Below are positions 7,726 through 17,318 of a stretch of 36,750 nt of DNA, piece after piece. Below the pieces are notes generated by a model. That model ran no database searches, had not been told where the DNA came from, and worked only from the letters and a program-made list of their open reading frames with translations. The translations under genes were made by a program, and so were the position numbers. Position 1 is the stretch's first letter. Every line of letters begins with the position of its first letter. The DNA comes from Prosthecobacter sp. (GTDB lineage Bacteria > Verrucomicrobiota > Verrucomicrobiia > Verrucomicrobiales > Verrucomicrobiaceae): assembly GCA_017853885.1 (NCBI GenBank), contig JAFMIR010000037.1, positions 1 to 36,750 of the forward strand, in the 5' to 3' direction.

Positions 7726-10449
7726 ATGCTTCGCCACACTTTGAACGCCTTCACGGTCCTCTTCATCGCTCTGAGTAGCCACGCCGCTGAGCCGAAGCCC
7801 GAGCCCATTCCGCAGCCCGAGCCCATTCCGCAGCCCAAGCCTGCACCCTCCAAACCTGAACCCAAGCCTGATCCAGCAAAGCCAGAACCTAAACCTGAAC
7901 CCAAACCAGAGCCGCCGAAGCCTGAACCCAAGCCGCAGCCAGCACCAGCACCAGCCAATCCTCTGGCACAAACCACTCAATCCGTCCCCGCCACTGCTCC
8001 ACAGAACACATCGAAGCCCACAGAAGAAAACAAGCCCAAGAAAAAGTCCGTAGCGGACTTCACCAAAGACTTCAAACGCATCGAAGGCCTCTTCCGCATG
8101 TACCTGGACATGGAAAAGGGAACCCCGTGGCTTTATATTACGAAGTCGCAGCTCGGGCCCGAGTTCATCTATTTCAATCATAGCGTTGATGGCCCTGTTG
8201 GCGTTGGTCACAACCGAGGACGCTACGGCGAAGAGGTGATCATTGTGCTGCGAAAGATCTTTGACCGTGTTGAATTCGTCGAGAGCAATACCTCAATCTA
8301 TTTTGATCCCCAGAACCCTCTGGCTCGCGCCCGCAACGCAAACATCAGCCACGCCATACTTGCCAGTGAGAACATCGCAGCAGAAGACCAAGATGGCGTG
8401 CTTATTCCTGCCACCAACCTCTTCCTCCGTGAGTCACTCACAATGGTTAAGCATGGGGAACGATCCATGCTTGGCCGCCTTTCCGAGTCGAAGACCAAAG
8501 TTATGCGTATCAATGGATACCCAAAAAATACTGCGGTGGTTGCGGAATACGTATACGAAAACCCGAACCCGCCTCACGAATATGAGGCAGACATTGCCGA
8601 CGCGCGTTATATCACCGTGCAGGTGCAGCACACACTGCTGGCCATGCCGGAGACCGATTTTAAACCACGTCTGGATGACCCACGCATCGGTTACTTTACC
8701 CACCAGATTACCGACATGACCAGCCTCGATGCCGCGCCGTATCGAGACGTCATCCATCGTTGGAACCTTGTGAAACAAAAACCCGGCACGTCACTCAGCG
8801 AGCCCGTGGAGCCAATCGTTTTCTGGATTGAAAACACAACACCCATTGAATTTCGCGACACAATTCGTGCTGCTGTGCTCAAATGGAACGAAGCTTTTGA
8901 AACAGCTGGATTCAAAGACGCTGTTGTCGTCAAACAACAGCCAGATGATGCGAAGTGGGACGCCGGCGATATTGAGCACAACGTTCTGCGCTGGACCAGT
9001 AGCATAAATCCCCCCTTCGGTGGCTACGGGCCTAGCTTTGCCAATCCTCGCACAGGCCAGATCCTCGGCGCTGACATCATGTTGGAGTATAGCTACATCA
9101 CCAAGCGTCTGCTCACCAAAAAGCTTTATCAAGACCTCGGTCTTGCCAGCGAACCTAGCGATGCAAGAGCGCCCCATCTTGACCCTCAAGCCTGCCTCGC
9201 CTGCAATTGTGCTCGTCATGGCATTCAGTTTGGTCAGACCATGCTGCGTCTCCAAAAGAGCGACCGCATCGAGATTGATCGCCTCGTCAAAGAGTCGCTC
9301 TACTACCTTGCTCTACATGAGGTGGGCCATACGCTTGGATTGAACCACAACTTCCGATCCAGCCACCTCCACAACCCTGATGCTATCCATAAATCTGAGA
9401 TTACGGAGAAGATCGGCCTAACCGGTTCGGTGATGGACTATCCGCCGGTAAACTTGGCCCCGAAAGGCATCAAGCAAGGCCAGTATTTCACCACAAAACC
9501 AGGCCCGTACGACCATTGGGCGATCAATTTCGGCTACAGCGAAGCCTTGGAAGATCCAGTCGAGGAAGCGAAGCGTCTAGAGGGCATCGCAAGCCTGTCT
9601 CACAAACCGGAGTTAGCCTTTGCAAATGACGCAGATGACATGCGCTCCACCGGAAAAGCCATCGACCCGCGCGCCATGCTCTTTGACATGAGCAGTGACC
9701 CCATTCTCTATGGTGAACAGCGCTGCGAATTGGCCAAAGGCGAAATCAAAAATGTGCTCAAAGACCTCGCCGAGCCAGGCAAGAGCTGGCAAGAGATCGC
9801 GCAGGGCTACATGTCGATCACCAAGGAGATCGGCAATGCCCTCACTGCGATCTCGCGCTATATCGGTGGCGTGTATGTCGAACGTGCCGTGCAGGGCCAA
9901 GCGGAAGGCGTGAAGCCCTTCAAGCCTGTTGAAGCTGAAAAACAGCGTCGCGCACTCGTGGTGCTCGGGAAACATGCCTTTGCCCCAGATGCCCTTGCCG
10001 CCCCGGCGGAGCTCTACGCGCACCTGCAGCAGCAGCGACGCGGCTTTGACCATGGCGACGAAACAGAAGACCCGAAGCTCCACGACATTGTTTTCCGTCT
10101 TCAAACCTCCCTTCTCGCTCACCTCATGCATCCCGCCACGCTCCAGCGCCTCCAAGACAGTGCGCTTTATGGTAACGAGGTGACCGTCGATGAGGTCCTG
10201 ACTACCCTCACTGCTACCATTTGCTCTGGCGATGATCCCTTGAAGCCGATCAGCGTCATGCGGCAAAACCTTCAGCTCGACTATATCAATCGCCTGCTAA
10301 GCCTGGCTCACTCAGGTAACTATTCCCACGCCAGCCAGAGCAGCGCTCTGCTCCAAATCGAAAGCATCAAAGCCATCAACTTCGCCAATACCCCAGCCCA
10401 TCAGCTCGCCATCAAATACCGCATTCGCCGGGCGTTGGATGAGAACTAA
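7726..10449 (+). CDS. Secreted zinc-dependent metalloprotease (metzincin motif, DUF5117/DUF4953-like)
   Basis: The frame is open from 7618, but the ATG at 7726 is preferred because it starts a signal peptide (MLRHTLNAFTVLFIALSSHAAE), giving 907 residues. After the signal comes a Pro/Glu/Lys-rich linker (about residues 22-95), then the globular region resembling bacterial zinc metalloproteases with DUF5117 and DUF4953 domains. The catalytic motif HEVGHTLGLNH fits HExxHxxGxxH, with the first His at residue 531. It is followed by SVMDYPP, a Met-turn as expected for metzincins. The protein should act outside the cytoplasm on proteins or peptides of unknown identity. The gene is divergent from the cytochrome-WD40 gene and followed after 55 bp by the LamG protein gene. 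Confidence 0.88.
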   Translation: MLRHTLNAFTVLFIALSSHAAEPKPEPIPQPEPIPQPKPAPSKPEPKPDPAKPEPKPEPKPEPPKPEPKPQPAPAPANPLAQTTQSVPATAPQNTSKPTEENKPKKKSVADFTKDFKRIEGLFRMYLDMEKGTPWLYITKSQLGPEFIYFNHSVDGPVGVGHNRGRYGEEVIIVLRKIFDRVEFVESNTSIYFDPQNPLARARNANISHAILASENIAAEDQDGVLIPATNLFLRESLTMVKHGERSMLGRLSESKTKVMRINGYPKNTAVVAEYVYENPNPPHEYEADIADARYITVQVQHTLLAMPETDFKPRLDDPRIGYFTHQITDMTSLDAAPYRDVIHRWNLVKQKPGTSLSEPVEPIVFWIENTTPIEFRDTIRAAVLKWNEAFETAGFKDAVVVKQQPDDAKWDAGDIEHNVLRWTSSINPPFGGYGPSFANPRTGQILGADIMLEYSYITKRLLTKKLYQDLGLASEPSDARAPHLDPQACLACNCARHGIQFGQTMLRLQKSDRIEIDRLVKESLYYLALHEVGHTLGLNHNFRSSHLHNPDAIHKSEITEKIGLTGSVMDYPPVNLAPKGIKQGQYFTTKPGPYDHWAINFGYSEALEDPVEEAKRLEGIASLSHKPELAFANDADDMRSTGKAIDPRAMLFDMSSDPILYGEQRCELAKGEIKNVLKDLAEPGKSWQEIAQGYMSITKEIGNALTAISRYIGGVYVERAVQGQAEGVKPFKPVEAEKQRRALVVLGKHAFAPDALAAPAELYAHLQQQRRGFDHGDETEDPKLHDIVFRLQTSLLAHLMHPATLQRLQDSALYGNEVTVDEVLTTLTATICSGDDPLKPISVMRQNLQLDYINRLLSLAHSGNYSHASQSSALLQIESIKAINFANTPAHQLAIKYRIRRALDEN
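7801..7836 (+). repeat. 18-bp tandem repeat (two perfect units) in the Pro-rich linker
   Basis: GAGCCCATTCCGCAGCCC occurs twice in tandem, encoding EPIPQP twice. It continues into a degenerate stretch of KPEPKP-type repeats up to about 7965. It codes for the extended linker between signal peptide and protease domain and is likely to vary in length between strains. Confidence 0.85.
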
Positions 10450-10504
10450 GTACAACAGATCAATCAACGCGCTGAGACCTGAAGAAATTTGAAAGAGTCG
10501 TCCC

Positions 10505-13500
10505 GTGTCTGTGCTTTTTGGGTCTATGTTCCGGCATTCTCTCCAGGTATTGTTCTTCAGCTGCTGCGGTTCAGCCCTCGCTCTGCAAGAGACGTGGGAA
10601 ACCGGTTATAGTGGCGAAGACAGTTCCGGGAAGCATGTGCTCGGCTATTGGAACTTTGACAAAGAAGACGGGTTCAAGCTGCATGGAGCCGTGCTAAATG
10701 CGAAAGGCCGATTTGGGGGTGGTTTGGAGTCGTTTCCGGGGTTTCCTGCGCAGGACAAACGGCATGCAGCCCTGGTGAACGTTCTTCCAGTGACAAGCGC
10801 CTTCACGTTGGAGATGTGGATCAAGCCAAAGACGGACTTCAAACCGGAGCTGCGCTGTTTCCTTCTCGACAAGAAGTATGTCGATCACACAGACTATCAA
10901 TGGCAGATTGGTGAGGCGGATAAAGGCGGTCTGCGGCGTATGTGGGTGAACCTTGGCTTTGGCGCGCAATCGAAGATGATCTACTCGGATCCCGTCAAGC
11001 TCACAGCAGGTGAATGGCAGCATGTTGCTTTCACTTACGACGGCACTGGCAGAGGAAACTTTTATCATAACGGAACTGCGGCCGGTGGCGCAAAGCTCGA
11101 TGGCTTTCGTGCTGTAGTTTCCGGAAAAAAAGAATTGAGTCTTGGTGACCGACTCGGAAGTAACTATGCAGGCTTTCCCGGCTTGATCGACGAAGTTCGC
11201 ATCTGCGAAGGCGTGCTGAATTTTGAACGCGTTTCGTTACAAATTTTAGCCTCACGCACGGTATGGAAACGAATGGAGAACACGCGCCCGATCGATATCG
11301 TTGTCACGAATCTGAAGCGCGAGACGATGAAGGGCGCGCAACTCAAAGCCTTGCTCGGCGGCAAGACAGAGCACTTCATCCTTCCGGATCTAGCGACAGG
11401 AAAAAGCTTCACAGCGAAGTTTTCCCTCAATACAGCACTCAAACCTACCGGGTATGAACTGCTGGCTCGTTTTGAGAGCGACGACTACACCACGGAGCAG
11501 AGCACGAAGCTCCAAATCGTTGGCCGCCCGCCCCCGCGAATGCCAGTGATTATGTGGGGTGCTGGTGGCGATGAGATTCCGCGACTTAAAGAACTTGGCT
11601 TCACGCATTTTATTGGTTTCAGCGATCAGGGGGCTGGTGACATGTGGAAAGAGAAAAAAATGCTACCACCGGGATCTCCGGAATATATCGCCAGAAACCG
11701 CACCTACCTCGATGGCGCACTGGCGAACGGATTGGAGGTTGTCGCAAGTCTTTCGCCCCATGATACATTAGCCGCAGATGCCAAAAATCTGCGCGTCGAT
11801 CGACAAGGCGCATCTTACACGAGAAAAGACATCATCGCTTCAAAGCCGGAGTTTGCGCCGTTCTTTCAAACGCTTGGGGTAAGCATTGGGAAGACCTATG
11901 GCGATCATCCGGCCTTCAGCATGGCTTTGATCAACACGGAGGTCCGTGATGCATCGCAGCCTTCATTTAGCTCTCTAGAATTGGAAGCTTACAAGAATTT
12001 CTCTGGCATGGATATTCCTGTTGAGGTTGTGAATCGGGGCGGTGTTGACTGGACAAGGTTGAAGAACTTTCCGGTAGACCGGGTGATTACAGATGATCAT
12101 CCGATTTTGAAATACTACCGCTGGTTTTGGACAGTCGGCGATGGGTGGAATGCACTTCATACGTCACTTCACAAAGGGCTGAAGAGCAGCGCAAACCGCG
12201 TGTTGACCTTTTTTGATCCAGCAGTGCGTCAGCCAAGCATCAGCGGTGCAGGCGGCAGTGTGGATGTGCTTTCACACTGGACCTACACCTACCCTGACCC
12301 TCAACGTATCGGACTATGTGCTGACCAGCTTTTTGCGATGAGTGCAGCGAGCAACAGAAATCAGAGTGTCATGAAAATGACACAGCTTATCTGGTATCGA
12401 TCGCAAACAGCACCGATCGGAAGTGGGACTCCAAGCGAGCCAGTCGCGTGGGAAGATCACGATCCGGAGGCAGCTTACATCACCATCGCGCCAATGCATC
12501 TAAAGGAGGCTTTTTGGACAAAGATTTCGCGCCCGATTCAAGGCATCATGTATCACGGTTGGCAGTCGCTGGTGTCGACCGATAGTCCCGGCGCGTATCG
12601 ATTCACGAATCCCCACACAGCGCCTGTTTTGAAACAACTGCTCAAGGAAGTGATCGAACCACTGGGTCCTATGTTGATGAACCTTCCCGACGAGCGCAGC
12701 GAGGTTGCATTTCTGGAGAGCTTCACCTCACAAATGTTCGCACGAAGAGGTGGCTATGGATCCAACATGGGCTGGGAGGCGGATGTCTGGCTGGCATTGC
12801 AGCATGCCCATGTGCAGACGGACATATTGTTTGAAGAAACATTACTCAAAAACGGTCTCAGTGGTCGCAAAGTGCTCGTTATGCCATTTTGCGATGTGTT
12901 GACGAAGAGTGTCGTGGCCCGTATTGCAGAATGGCAGAAAAAGGGTGGTAAGATTGTGGCAGATGCCTTTTTGTGCCCCGCACTCAAGGCTGATTTTACG
13001 GTCCAAAGCTTCCAACGCGAAAAGAAGGCACTAGAAGACAAAAACAAGGTTCTTAACCTCGCGAAGACTCTTGGTAGCTTTTCGTTGCCGCAGAAAGCAC
13101 ACTGTGACAATCCTGAGATCATTCTCCGCACGCGAAAGTTTGGTGATGCCACCTATCTTTTCGCCATCAATGATCATCGCGAGTACGGAAGCTATGTAGG
13201 ACAACATCGCTTGGTCATGGAAAATGGCCTTCCTTCAAAAGGCATCGTTAGCTTAAAAGCTGACTCCGCAAATGTATATGAACTCACCAGCATGCGATTT
13301 ATTGTCCCGAATCGAGGCGATGATGGCGTCTTGAGTTGGCCTCTTGAGTTAGGCCCCTGTGATGGGAGAATCTACCTCATCATGCCCAAGCCCCTACTTG
13401 GCATCGAACTTTCGGTTCCTGAGATCGCTAAACTGAACAACACCGCGAAGGTGTTCGCCCGCATTACCACTACACAAGATGGCCCAACCAAGGCGATCAT

Positions 13501-13693
13501 TCCTGTTCGCCTCGACATTCACGACGCCAACGGGAACCTCGTGGAAGGCAGCGGTTACTATGCTGCGGAAAACGGCATCCTCGAAACGGCGCTCAATCTC
13601 GCTCCCAACGACGATCCTGGCACCTGGGAAGTGCGGATCAAGGAGCTCGCGAGTGGCATGGAAGCCGTGCGGTGGATGAAGGTCATGAAATGA
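10505..13693 (+). CDS. Large secreted LamG / glycosidase-like protein
   Basis: The product has 1062 residues. The first frame start is a GTG at 10505; an ATG at 10526 is an alternative that begins the signal peptide directly (MFRHSLQVLFFSCCGSALA). Residues about 60-245 form a LamG/concanavalin-like lectin domain (FTLEMWIKPKTDF; EWQHVAFTYDGTGRGNFYHNG; LIDEVRICEGVLN). A beta-sandwich follows, then from about 345 a stretch that reads like a TIM barrel (PVIMWGAGGDEIPRLKELG). Residues about 755-860 resemble the beta-galactosidase trimerisation/glutamine-amidotransferase fold (NGLSGRKVLVMPFCDVL; EWQKKGGKIVAD). The C-terminal 100 residues look Ig- or macroglobulin-like. Taken together it suggests a distant glycoside hydrolase acting on extracellular polysaccharide, but I cannot assign catalytic residues or a named family. 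Confidence 0.75.
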   Translation: MSVLFGSMFRHSLQVLFFSCCGSALALQETWETGYSGEDSSGKHVLGYWNFDKEDGFKLHGAVLNAKGRFGGGLESFPGFPAQDKRHAALVNVLPVTSAFTLEMWIKPKTDFKPELRCFLLDKKYVDHTDYQWQIGEADKGGLRRMWVNLGFGAQSKMIYSDPVKLTAGEWQHVAFTYDGTGRGNFYHNGTAAGGAKLDGFRAVVSGKKELSLGDRLGSNYAGFPGLIDEVRICEGVLNFERVSLQILASRTVWKRMENTRPIDIVVTNLKRETMKGAQLKALLGGKTEHFILPDLATGKSFTAKFSLNTALKPTGYELLARFESDDYTTEQSTKLQIVGRPPPRMPVIMWGAGGDEIPRLKELGFTHFIGFSDQGAGDMWKEKKMLPPGSPEYIARNRTYLDGALANGLEVVASLSPHDTLAADAKNLRVDRQGASYTRKDIIASKPEFAPFFQTLGVSIGKTYGDHPAFSMALINTEVRDASQPSFSSLELEAYKNFSGMDIPVEVVNRGGVDWTRLKNFPVDRVITDDHPILKYYRWFWTVGDGWNALHTSLHKGLKSSANRVLTFFDPAVRQPSISGAGGSVDVLSHWTYTYPDPQRIGLCADQLFAMSAASNRNQSVMKMTQLIWYRSQTAPIGSGTPSEPVAWEDHDPEAAYITIAPMHLKEAFWTKISRPIQGIMYHGWQSLVSTDSPGAYRFTNPHTAPVLKQLLKEVIEPLGPMLMNLPDERSEVAFLESFTSQMFARRGGYGSNMGWEADVWLALQHAHVQTDILFEETLLKNGLSGRKVLVMPFCDVLTKSVVARIAEWQKKGGKIVADAFLCPALKADFTVQSFQREKKALEDKNKVLNLAKTLGSFSLPQKAHCDNPEIILRTRKFGDATYLFAINDHREYGSYVGQHRLVMENGLPSKGIVSLKADSANVYELTSMRFIVPNRGDDGVLSWPLELGPCDGRIYLIMPKPLLGIELSVPEIAKLNNTAKVFARITTTQDGPTKAIIPVRLDIHDANGNLVEGSGYYAAENGILETALNLAPNDDPGTWEVRIKELASGMEAVRWMKVMK

Positions 13694-13779
13694 AATGGGC
13701 CATGGTGATTTGAGAAAGGCAGGCCGTGGGGATTGAGACAGCGAGGAGATCGTGATGACAATTTAACTGCAACTAAGTG

Positions 13780-13795
13780 TTAACCTGTGGGTTAA
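13780..13795. promoter_or_regulatory. Perfect inverted repeat TTAACC-TGTG-GGTTAA, candidate operator
   Basis: A 6-bp perfect palindrome with a 4-bp spacer lies 25 bp upstream of the start at 13821. It sits in a short AT-richer stretch that contains two more TTAAC/CTAAC words (13763-13767 and about 13801-13805). The position fits a repressor site or a short 5'-UTR hairpin. No T-run follows, so a terminator is unlikely. Confidence 0.4.
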
Positions 13796-13820
13796 AAGCC
13801 CTAACCTGCTTCAATCGACT

Positions 13821-16325
13821 ATGAAGGCCATCTCTCTCTTGCTTGCCCTGATTGCCGTCAACCGTCTGCTTGCTACCAACGAGGTTGTAAACGCACACGC
13901 GGGCCTCTCAGCTGAACAGTTAAACTTCTTCGAAAAATACATCCGCCCTGTGCTTGTCGAGCATTGCTACAAGTGTCACAGCAGCGAGTCTGAAAAGATC
14001 AAAGGTGGTCTCACGCTTGACACGAAACAGGCGACGTTGCTCGGAGGGGATAGCGGCCATCCCGGCGTGACGCCCGGGAACATCACCGATAGCGCCATTT
14101 ATCAGGCGATGACTTGGCAAAACGACGACATGCAAATGCCCCCCAAGCAGAAACTGCCAGATGATGTGATTTCCAACTTCAAAAAATGGATCGAGATGGG
14201 TGCACCCGATCCACGGTTCCAAAAAGTGGCGAATGCCACTGGTGGCAAGCGGGTGATCGACATGGATGTTGGCCGAAAGCACTGGGCTTTTCAAAAGCCC
14301 GTGAAGCAAATGACTCCCAAGGTTCAAACCGAAGGCTGGGCGAAAACAGAGATCGATCACTACATTCTTGCCAGTATGGAGCAAGCCGGACTGCATCCCG
14401 TTCGCGATGCGGACCGCCCCACACTCATCCGACGCATCGCCTTCGATTTAACCGGCCTGCCACCAACACCTGATGAGGTGAAGGCTTTCGTCGCCGACAC
14501 CTCGCCTGATGCTGTGAAACGTGTAATTGAGATGTACCTCGACTCGACGCACTACGGCGAGAAGTGGGCACGTCATTGGCTCGATGTGGCTCGTTATGCC
14601 GAGAGTAGCGGTAAAGAAACTAACGTGCTGTACCCACATGCGTGGCGTTACCGTGACTACGTCATCGAAAGTTTCCGGAAGGACAAGCCTTACGACCAGT
14701 TTCTCAAGGAGCAGATTGCCGGTGATCTTATGAAATGCTTGAGCAAGTATGAACAGGCCGAAAAAATCGTGGCCACCGGTTTTCTTGCCGTGGGTTCCAA
14801 GGGACACAATCAGCGCGACCGCCGCCAGTTCCAAATGGACCTTGTGGATGAACAAATCGACACGCTTTCCCAAGCCATGCTTGGCGTGACAATCGCCTGT
14901 GCCCGCTGTCATGACCACAAGTTTGATCCATTCACCCAGCGTGATTACTACGCTTTGGCTGGGATTTTTCTCAGCAGCGAAACACTCTACGGTACTTACA
15001 GTCAGCTTCAAAATGCTAATCCCAGCACTCTGATCGAACTCGATCGTGAAGCTGACCAGGTGGCCGCGTTGGCCAAAATTTCTCCACTGGAGGTTCGACA
15101 GCTCAAACAGCGCTATACAGAAGCGGCACAGACTAGTGAGGACATCCGCAAGCAGGTGATGACCATGAGTTCCTCCGAACGCCAAAGTCAGTCTGCACGA
15201 AACTTCCTTCGAATCCGCAGCTCGTTTGACCGGGCCGATGGCATGAAGGCCGATCTCGATCTCTTCTACGACGATGGCACACCACGGTCGCTTGCCATGG
15301 GTGTGCTCGACCGCATTACCCCCGTGAACAGTTCCATCTTGGTTCGTGGAGACATTAAGCAACCTTCCGATATCGTGCCGCGCGGCCTTGTGGAGGTGCT
15401 CTGTGCCAAAGCTGAGCCACTGAACATCTCGCAAGGTAGCGGTCGCCTAGATCTCGCCTTCTGGATCGCTTCGGAACAGAACCCGCTCACCGCACGCGTG
15501 ATGGCCAACCGGATCTGGCTGAAGCTCATGGGCTCTGGCATTGTCACCACACCAGACAACTTTGGAGCCATGGGCGAGAAGCCCACACATCCCGAGTTGC
15601 TTGATCATCTTGCCGTTAGCTTCATGGAGAATGGCTGGTCGGTCAAAAAGCTCATCCGAGAGATTATGCTGAGCCGAGTTTACCAGATGAGTAGCATACA
15701 CGACGCTGCGAACTTCGCTATCGATCCCGACAACAAGCATCGATGGCGCATGACCCAACGACGCCTAGATGCCGAGGAAATCCGCGATGCCATGCTCAGC
15801 GTTGCCGGTGTGATCAACCACTACCCCGTCGATGGATCGCCTGTAGCTCGGGCTGCCGAGGGACGCGAGGGCATGATCAACCTACTTCGCGAGGTAAACT
15901 CGAAACCGCAGCTTTGCCGAAGCGTGTATTTACCCATCATTCGGGATCAGATTCCCGAGTTTCTTAGTATCTTCGACTTTCCTGATGCCAGCCTCGTCAA
16001 TGGCACTCGAGACACAACGAACGTGCCGTCACAAAGTCTTTTCCTGATGAATGACACTGAAACGCAAGGCCTCGCAGACGCCTTTGCCCAGCGCATCGGC
16101 AAGATCGATGGCACGCCCGAACAAAAGCTTTCCCAAGCCTACCAGTTGGCTTTTGGACGTGAGCCGAATCAAAAGGAGCGAGACGCTCTTTTTTCCTTTT
16201 GGACTCGCTTCCCTCAGCAGTTAGGAAAAAACAAAGCTATTCCAAAAGACAGCATCAAAGGATTGACGCTTGCATCCTTCTGCCAAGCCCTGTTTGCCAG
16301 TGCAGAGTTTCGTTATCTGAACTGA
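13821..16325 (+). CDS. Cytochrome c (PSCyt1)-DUF1549-DUF1553 protein
   Basis: This 834-residue protein has a signal peptide (MKAISLLLALIAVNRLLA). An N-terminal planctomycete cytochrome c domain carries heme motif CYKCH at 49-53, followed by DMQMPPKQKLP and FKKWIEMGAPDPR. DUF1549 follows (HWAFQKPV; DHYILASMEQAGL; RRIAFDLTGLPPTPDEV; HWLDVARYAES) and includes a second CxxCH, CARCH at 360-364, which is typical in this family. DUF1553 occupies the C-terminal part (NPLTARVMANRIW; TPDNFGAMGEKPTHPELLDHLA; RRLDAEEIRDAMLSVAG). These are abundant periplasmic proteins of Planctomycetes and Verrucomicrobia with an unproven role, possibly in oxidative breakdown of complex substrates. A DUF1501 gene normally follows directly; none does here. 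Confidence 0.93.
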   Translation: MKAISLLLALIAVNRLLATNEVVNAHAGLSAEQLNFFEKYIRPVLVEHCYKCHSSESEKIKGGLTLDTKQATLLGGDSGHPGVTPGNITDSAIYQAMTWQNDDMQMPPKQKLPDDVISNFKKWIEMGAPDPRFQKVANATGGKRVIDMDVGRKHWAFQKPVKQMTPKVQTEGWAKTEIDHYILASMEQAGLHPVRDADRPTLIRRIAFDLTGLPPTPDEVKAFVADTSPDAVKRVIEMYLDSTHYGEKWARHWLDVARYAESSGKETNVLYPHAWRYRDYVIESFRKDKPYDQFLKEQIAGDLMKCLSKYEQAEKIVATGFLAVGSKGHNQRDRRQFQMDLVDEQIDTLSQAMLGVTIACARCHDHKFDPFTQRDYYALAGIFLSSETLYGTYSQLQNANPSTLIELDREADQVAALAKISPLEVRQLKQRYTEAAQTSEDIRKQVMTMSSSERQSQSARNFLRIRSSFDRADGMKADLDLFYDDGTPRSLAMGVLDRITPVNSSILVRGDIKQPSDIVPRGLVEVLCAKAEPLNISQGSGRLDLAFWIASEQNPLTARVMANRIWLKLMGSGIVTTPDNFGAMGEKPTHPELLDHLAVSFMENGWSVKKLIREIMLSRVYQMSSIHDAANFAIDPDNKHRWRMTQRRLDAEEIRDAMLSVAGVINHYPVDGSPVARAAEGREGMINLLREVNSKPQLCRSVYLPIIRDQIPEFLSIFDFPDASLVNGTRDTTNVPSQSLFLMNDTETQGLADAFAQRIGKIDGTPEQKLSQAYQLAFGREPNQKERDALFSFWTRFPQQLGKNKAIPKDSIKGLTLASFCQALFASAEFRYLN

Positions 16326-16460
16326 TTTTGAACTTTGTGATTGTCGTCACCGACAACACAAGATGGATGGATTCAGTCTTCGAGCATATTCAGTTGATAC
16401 TATGTGCATCCAGTGGGCGCCAAAGACTTTTGGGAATCAATACTCTTGTGTGACATCCAA

Positions 16461-17315
16461 TCACATTTTTCTCCAAAGCAGGGCAAGAAATAGAGGAAAC
16501 TCTTTTCTCGCACGGTTCTCTGCTCGGGCACGAGGACCTGGCTGACTTTCTTTATGACTGTACCATTCCTCAATGCCACGGATGACAAGTCCATTGGCAA
16601 ATCCAGACTTTGTAAGGTTCCCAAGACTACGATGGAAGGAAACGGTGCTCTCGCTGTCGTGCTTTCCGGGATGCATGACAATGGGAATGCTGAGCTCGCT
16701 GCTGTAGGCATCGAGACGGCGGTATTGTAGCTTTCGCTCGTCTTCAAACCCCCAGGAACTCTGGCGTGGAATTCGGAAGGCAGGATGATTCATCACCCAG
16801 AGCATGCGTCCGCCGGGTTTCAGTGCCCGGGAGGCAGCAGCAGTCACGTCATCGAGCTTTTCCATGTTCTGCACACACAGAATAGCAGATAGAACATCGA
16901 AATCGCCGAGGTCCCCGATATGTGCGGCATCACGGGCGAGGTAACGAACTGGAGGGCGTGAAGGATAGGTTTTGGCCTTCTGAATGAGCGTGGGTGAGGC
17001 ATCGACCCCGGTGACATCGGCGCCTTTTTGCGCCATCGCGCGGCAAAAAACACCCTGACCGCAACCTAGATCGAGCACGCGGTCGCCACGCTTCACATCG
17101 AGTAATTTGAGGGCGCTGGGAATGACAACGGCCTGGTAAAGCTCGGAGCCGCGCTCGCCGATGATGCGGTCATACCAGTCGGCCGATTTCTCCCAAGAGG
17201 TGCGGTGTTCGCGAAGCTCGGAGGAAACGTTCTGCGGCGGGCCTTTGGGCGGACGCGGAGGACGTGGTGGACCGCCGAGCGGCTTGGGGGAAAAAGGGCG
17301 ACGTTTGGGAAACAT
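16461..17315 (-). CDS. Class I SAM-dependent methyltransferase
   Basis: The product has 284 residues. Residues 1-30 are Pro/Arg/Lys-rich and probably disordered (PPRPPRPPKGPP). The Rossmann-like methyltransferase domain follows, with motif I LDLGCGQG at 81-88, the acidic end of strand 2 in VTGVDASP, and later DVLSAILCVQNMEKLDDV and ALKPGGRMLWVMNHPAF (motifs II-III). It transfers a methyl group from S-adenosylmethionine; the acceptor is not evident (small molecule, lipid or quinone are all possible). It starts 3 bp after the stop of the rhodanese-like gene, so the two are almost certainly co-transcribed. Confidence 0.9.
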   Translation of the reverse strand: MFPKRRPFSPKPLGGPPRPPRPPKGPPQNVSSELREHRTSWEKSADWYDRIIGERGSELYQAVVIPSALKLLDVKRGDRVLDLGCGQGVFCRAMAQKGADVTGVDASPTLIQKAKTYPSRPPVRYLARDAAHIGDLGDFDVLSAILCVQNMEKLDDVTAAASRALKPGGRMLWVMNHPAFRIPRQSSWGFEDERKLQYRRLDAYSSELSIPIVMHPGKHDSESTVSFHRSLGNLTKSGFANGLVIRGIEEWYSHKESQPGPRARAENRARKEFPLFLALLWRKM

Positions 17316-17318
17316 GGT

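Noticed and set aside
7711..8211. Minus-strand Gly/Leu-rich frame opposite the protease Pro-rich linker
   Set aside because: The repetitive translation is just the complement of the KPEP repeat codons.
14448..15434. Long open frame (328 codons) on the minus strand inside the cytochrome-DUF1549-DUF1553 gene
   Set aside because: It is antisense to a gene with clear family motifs along its whole length, and its translation shows no recognisable domain or signal peptide.
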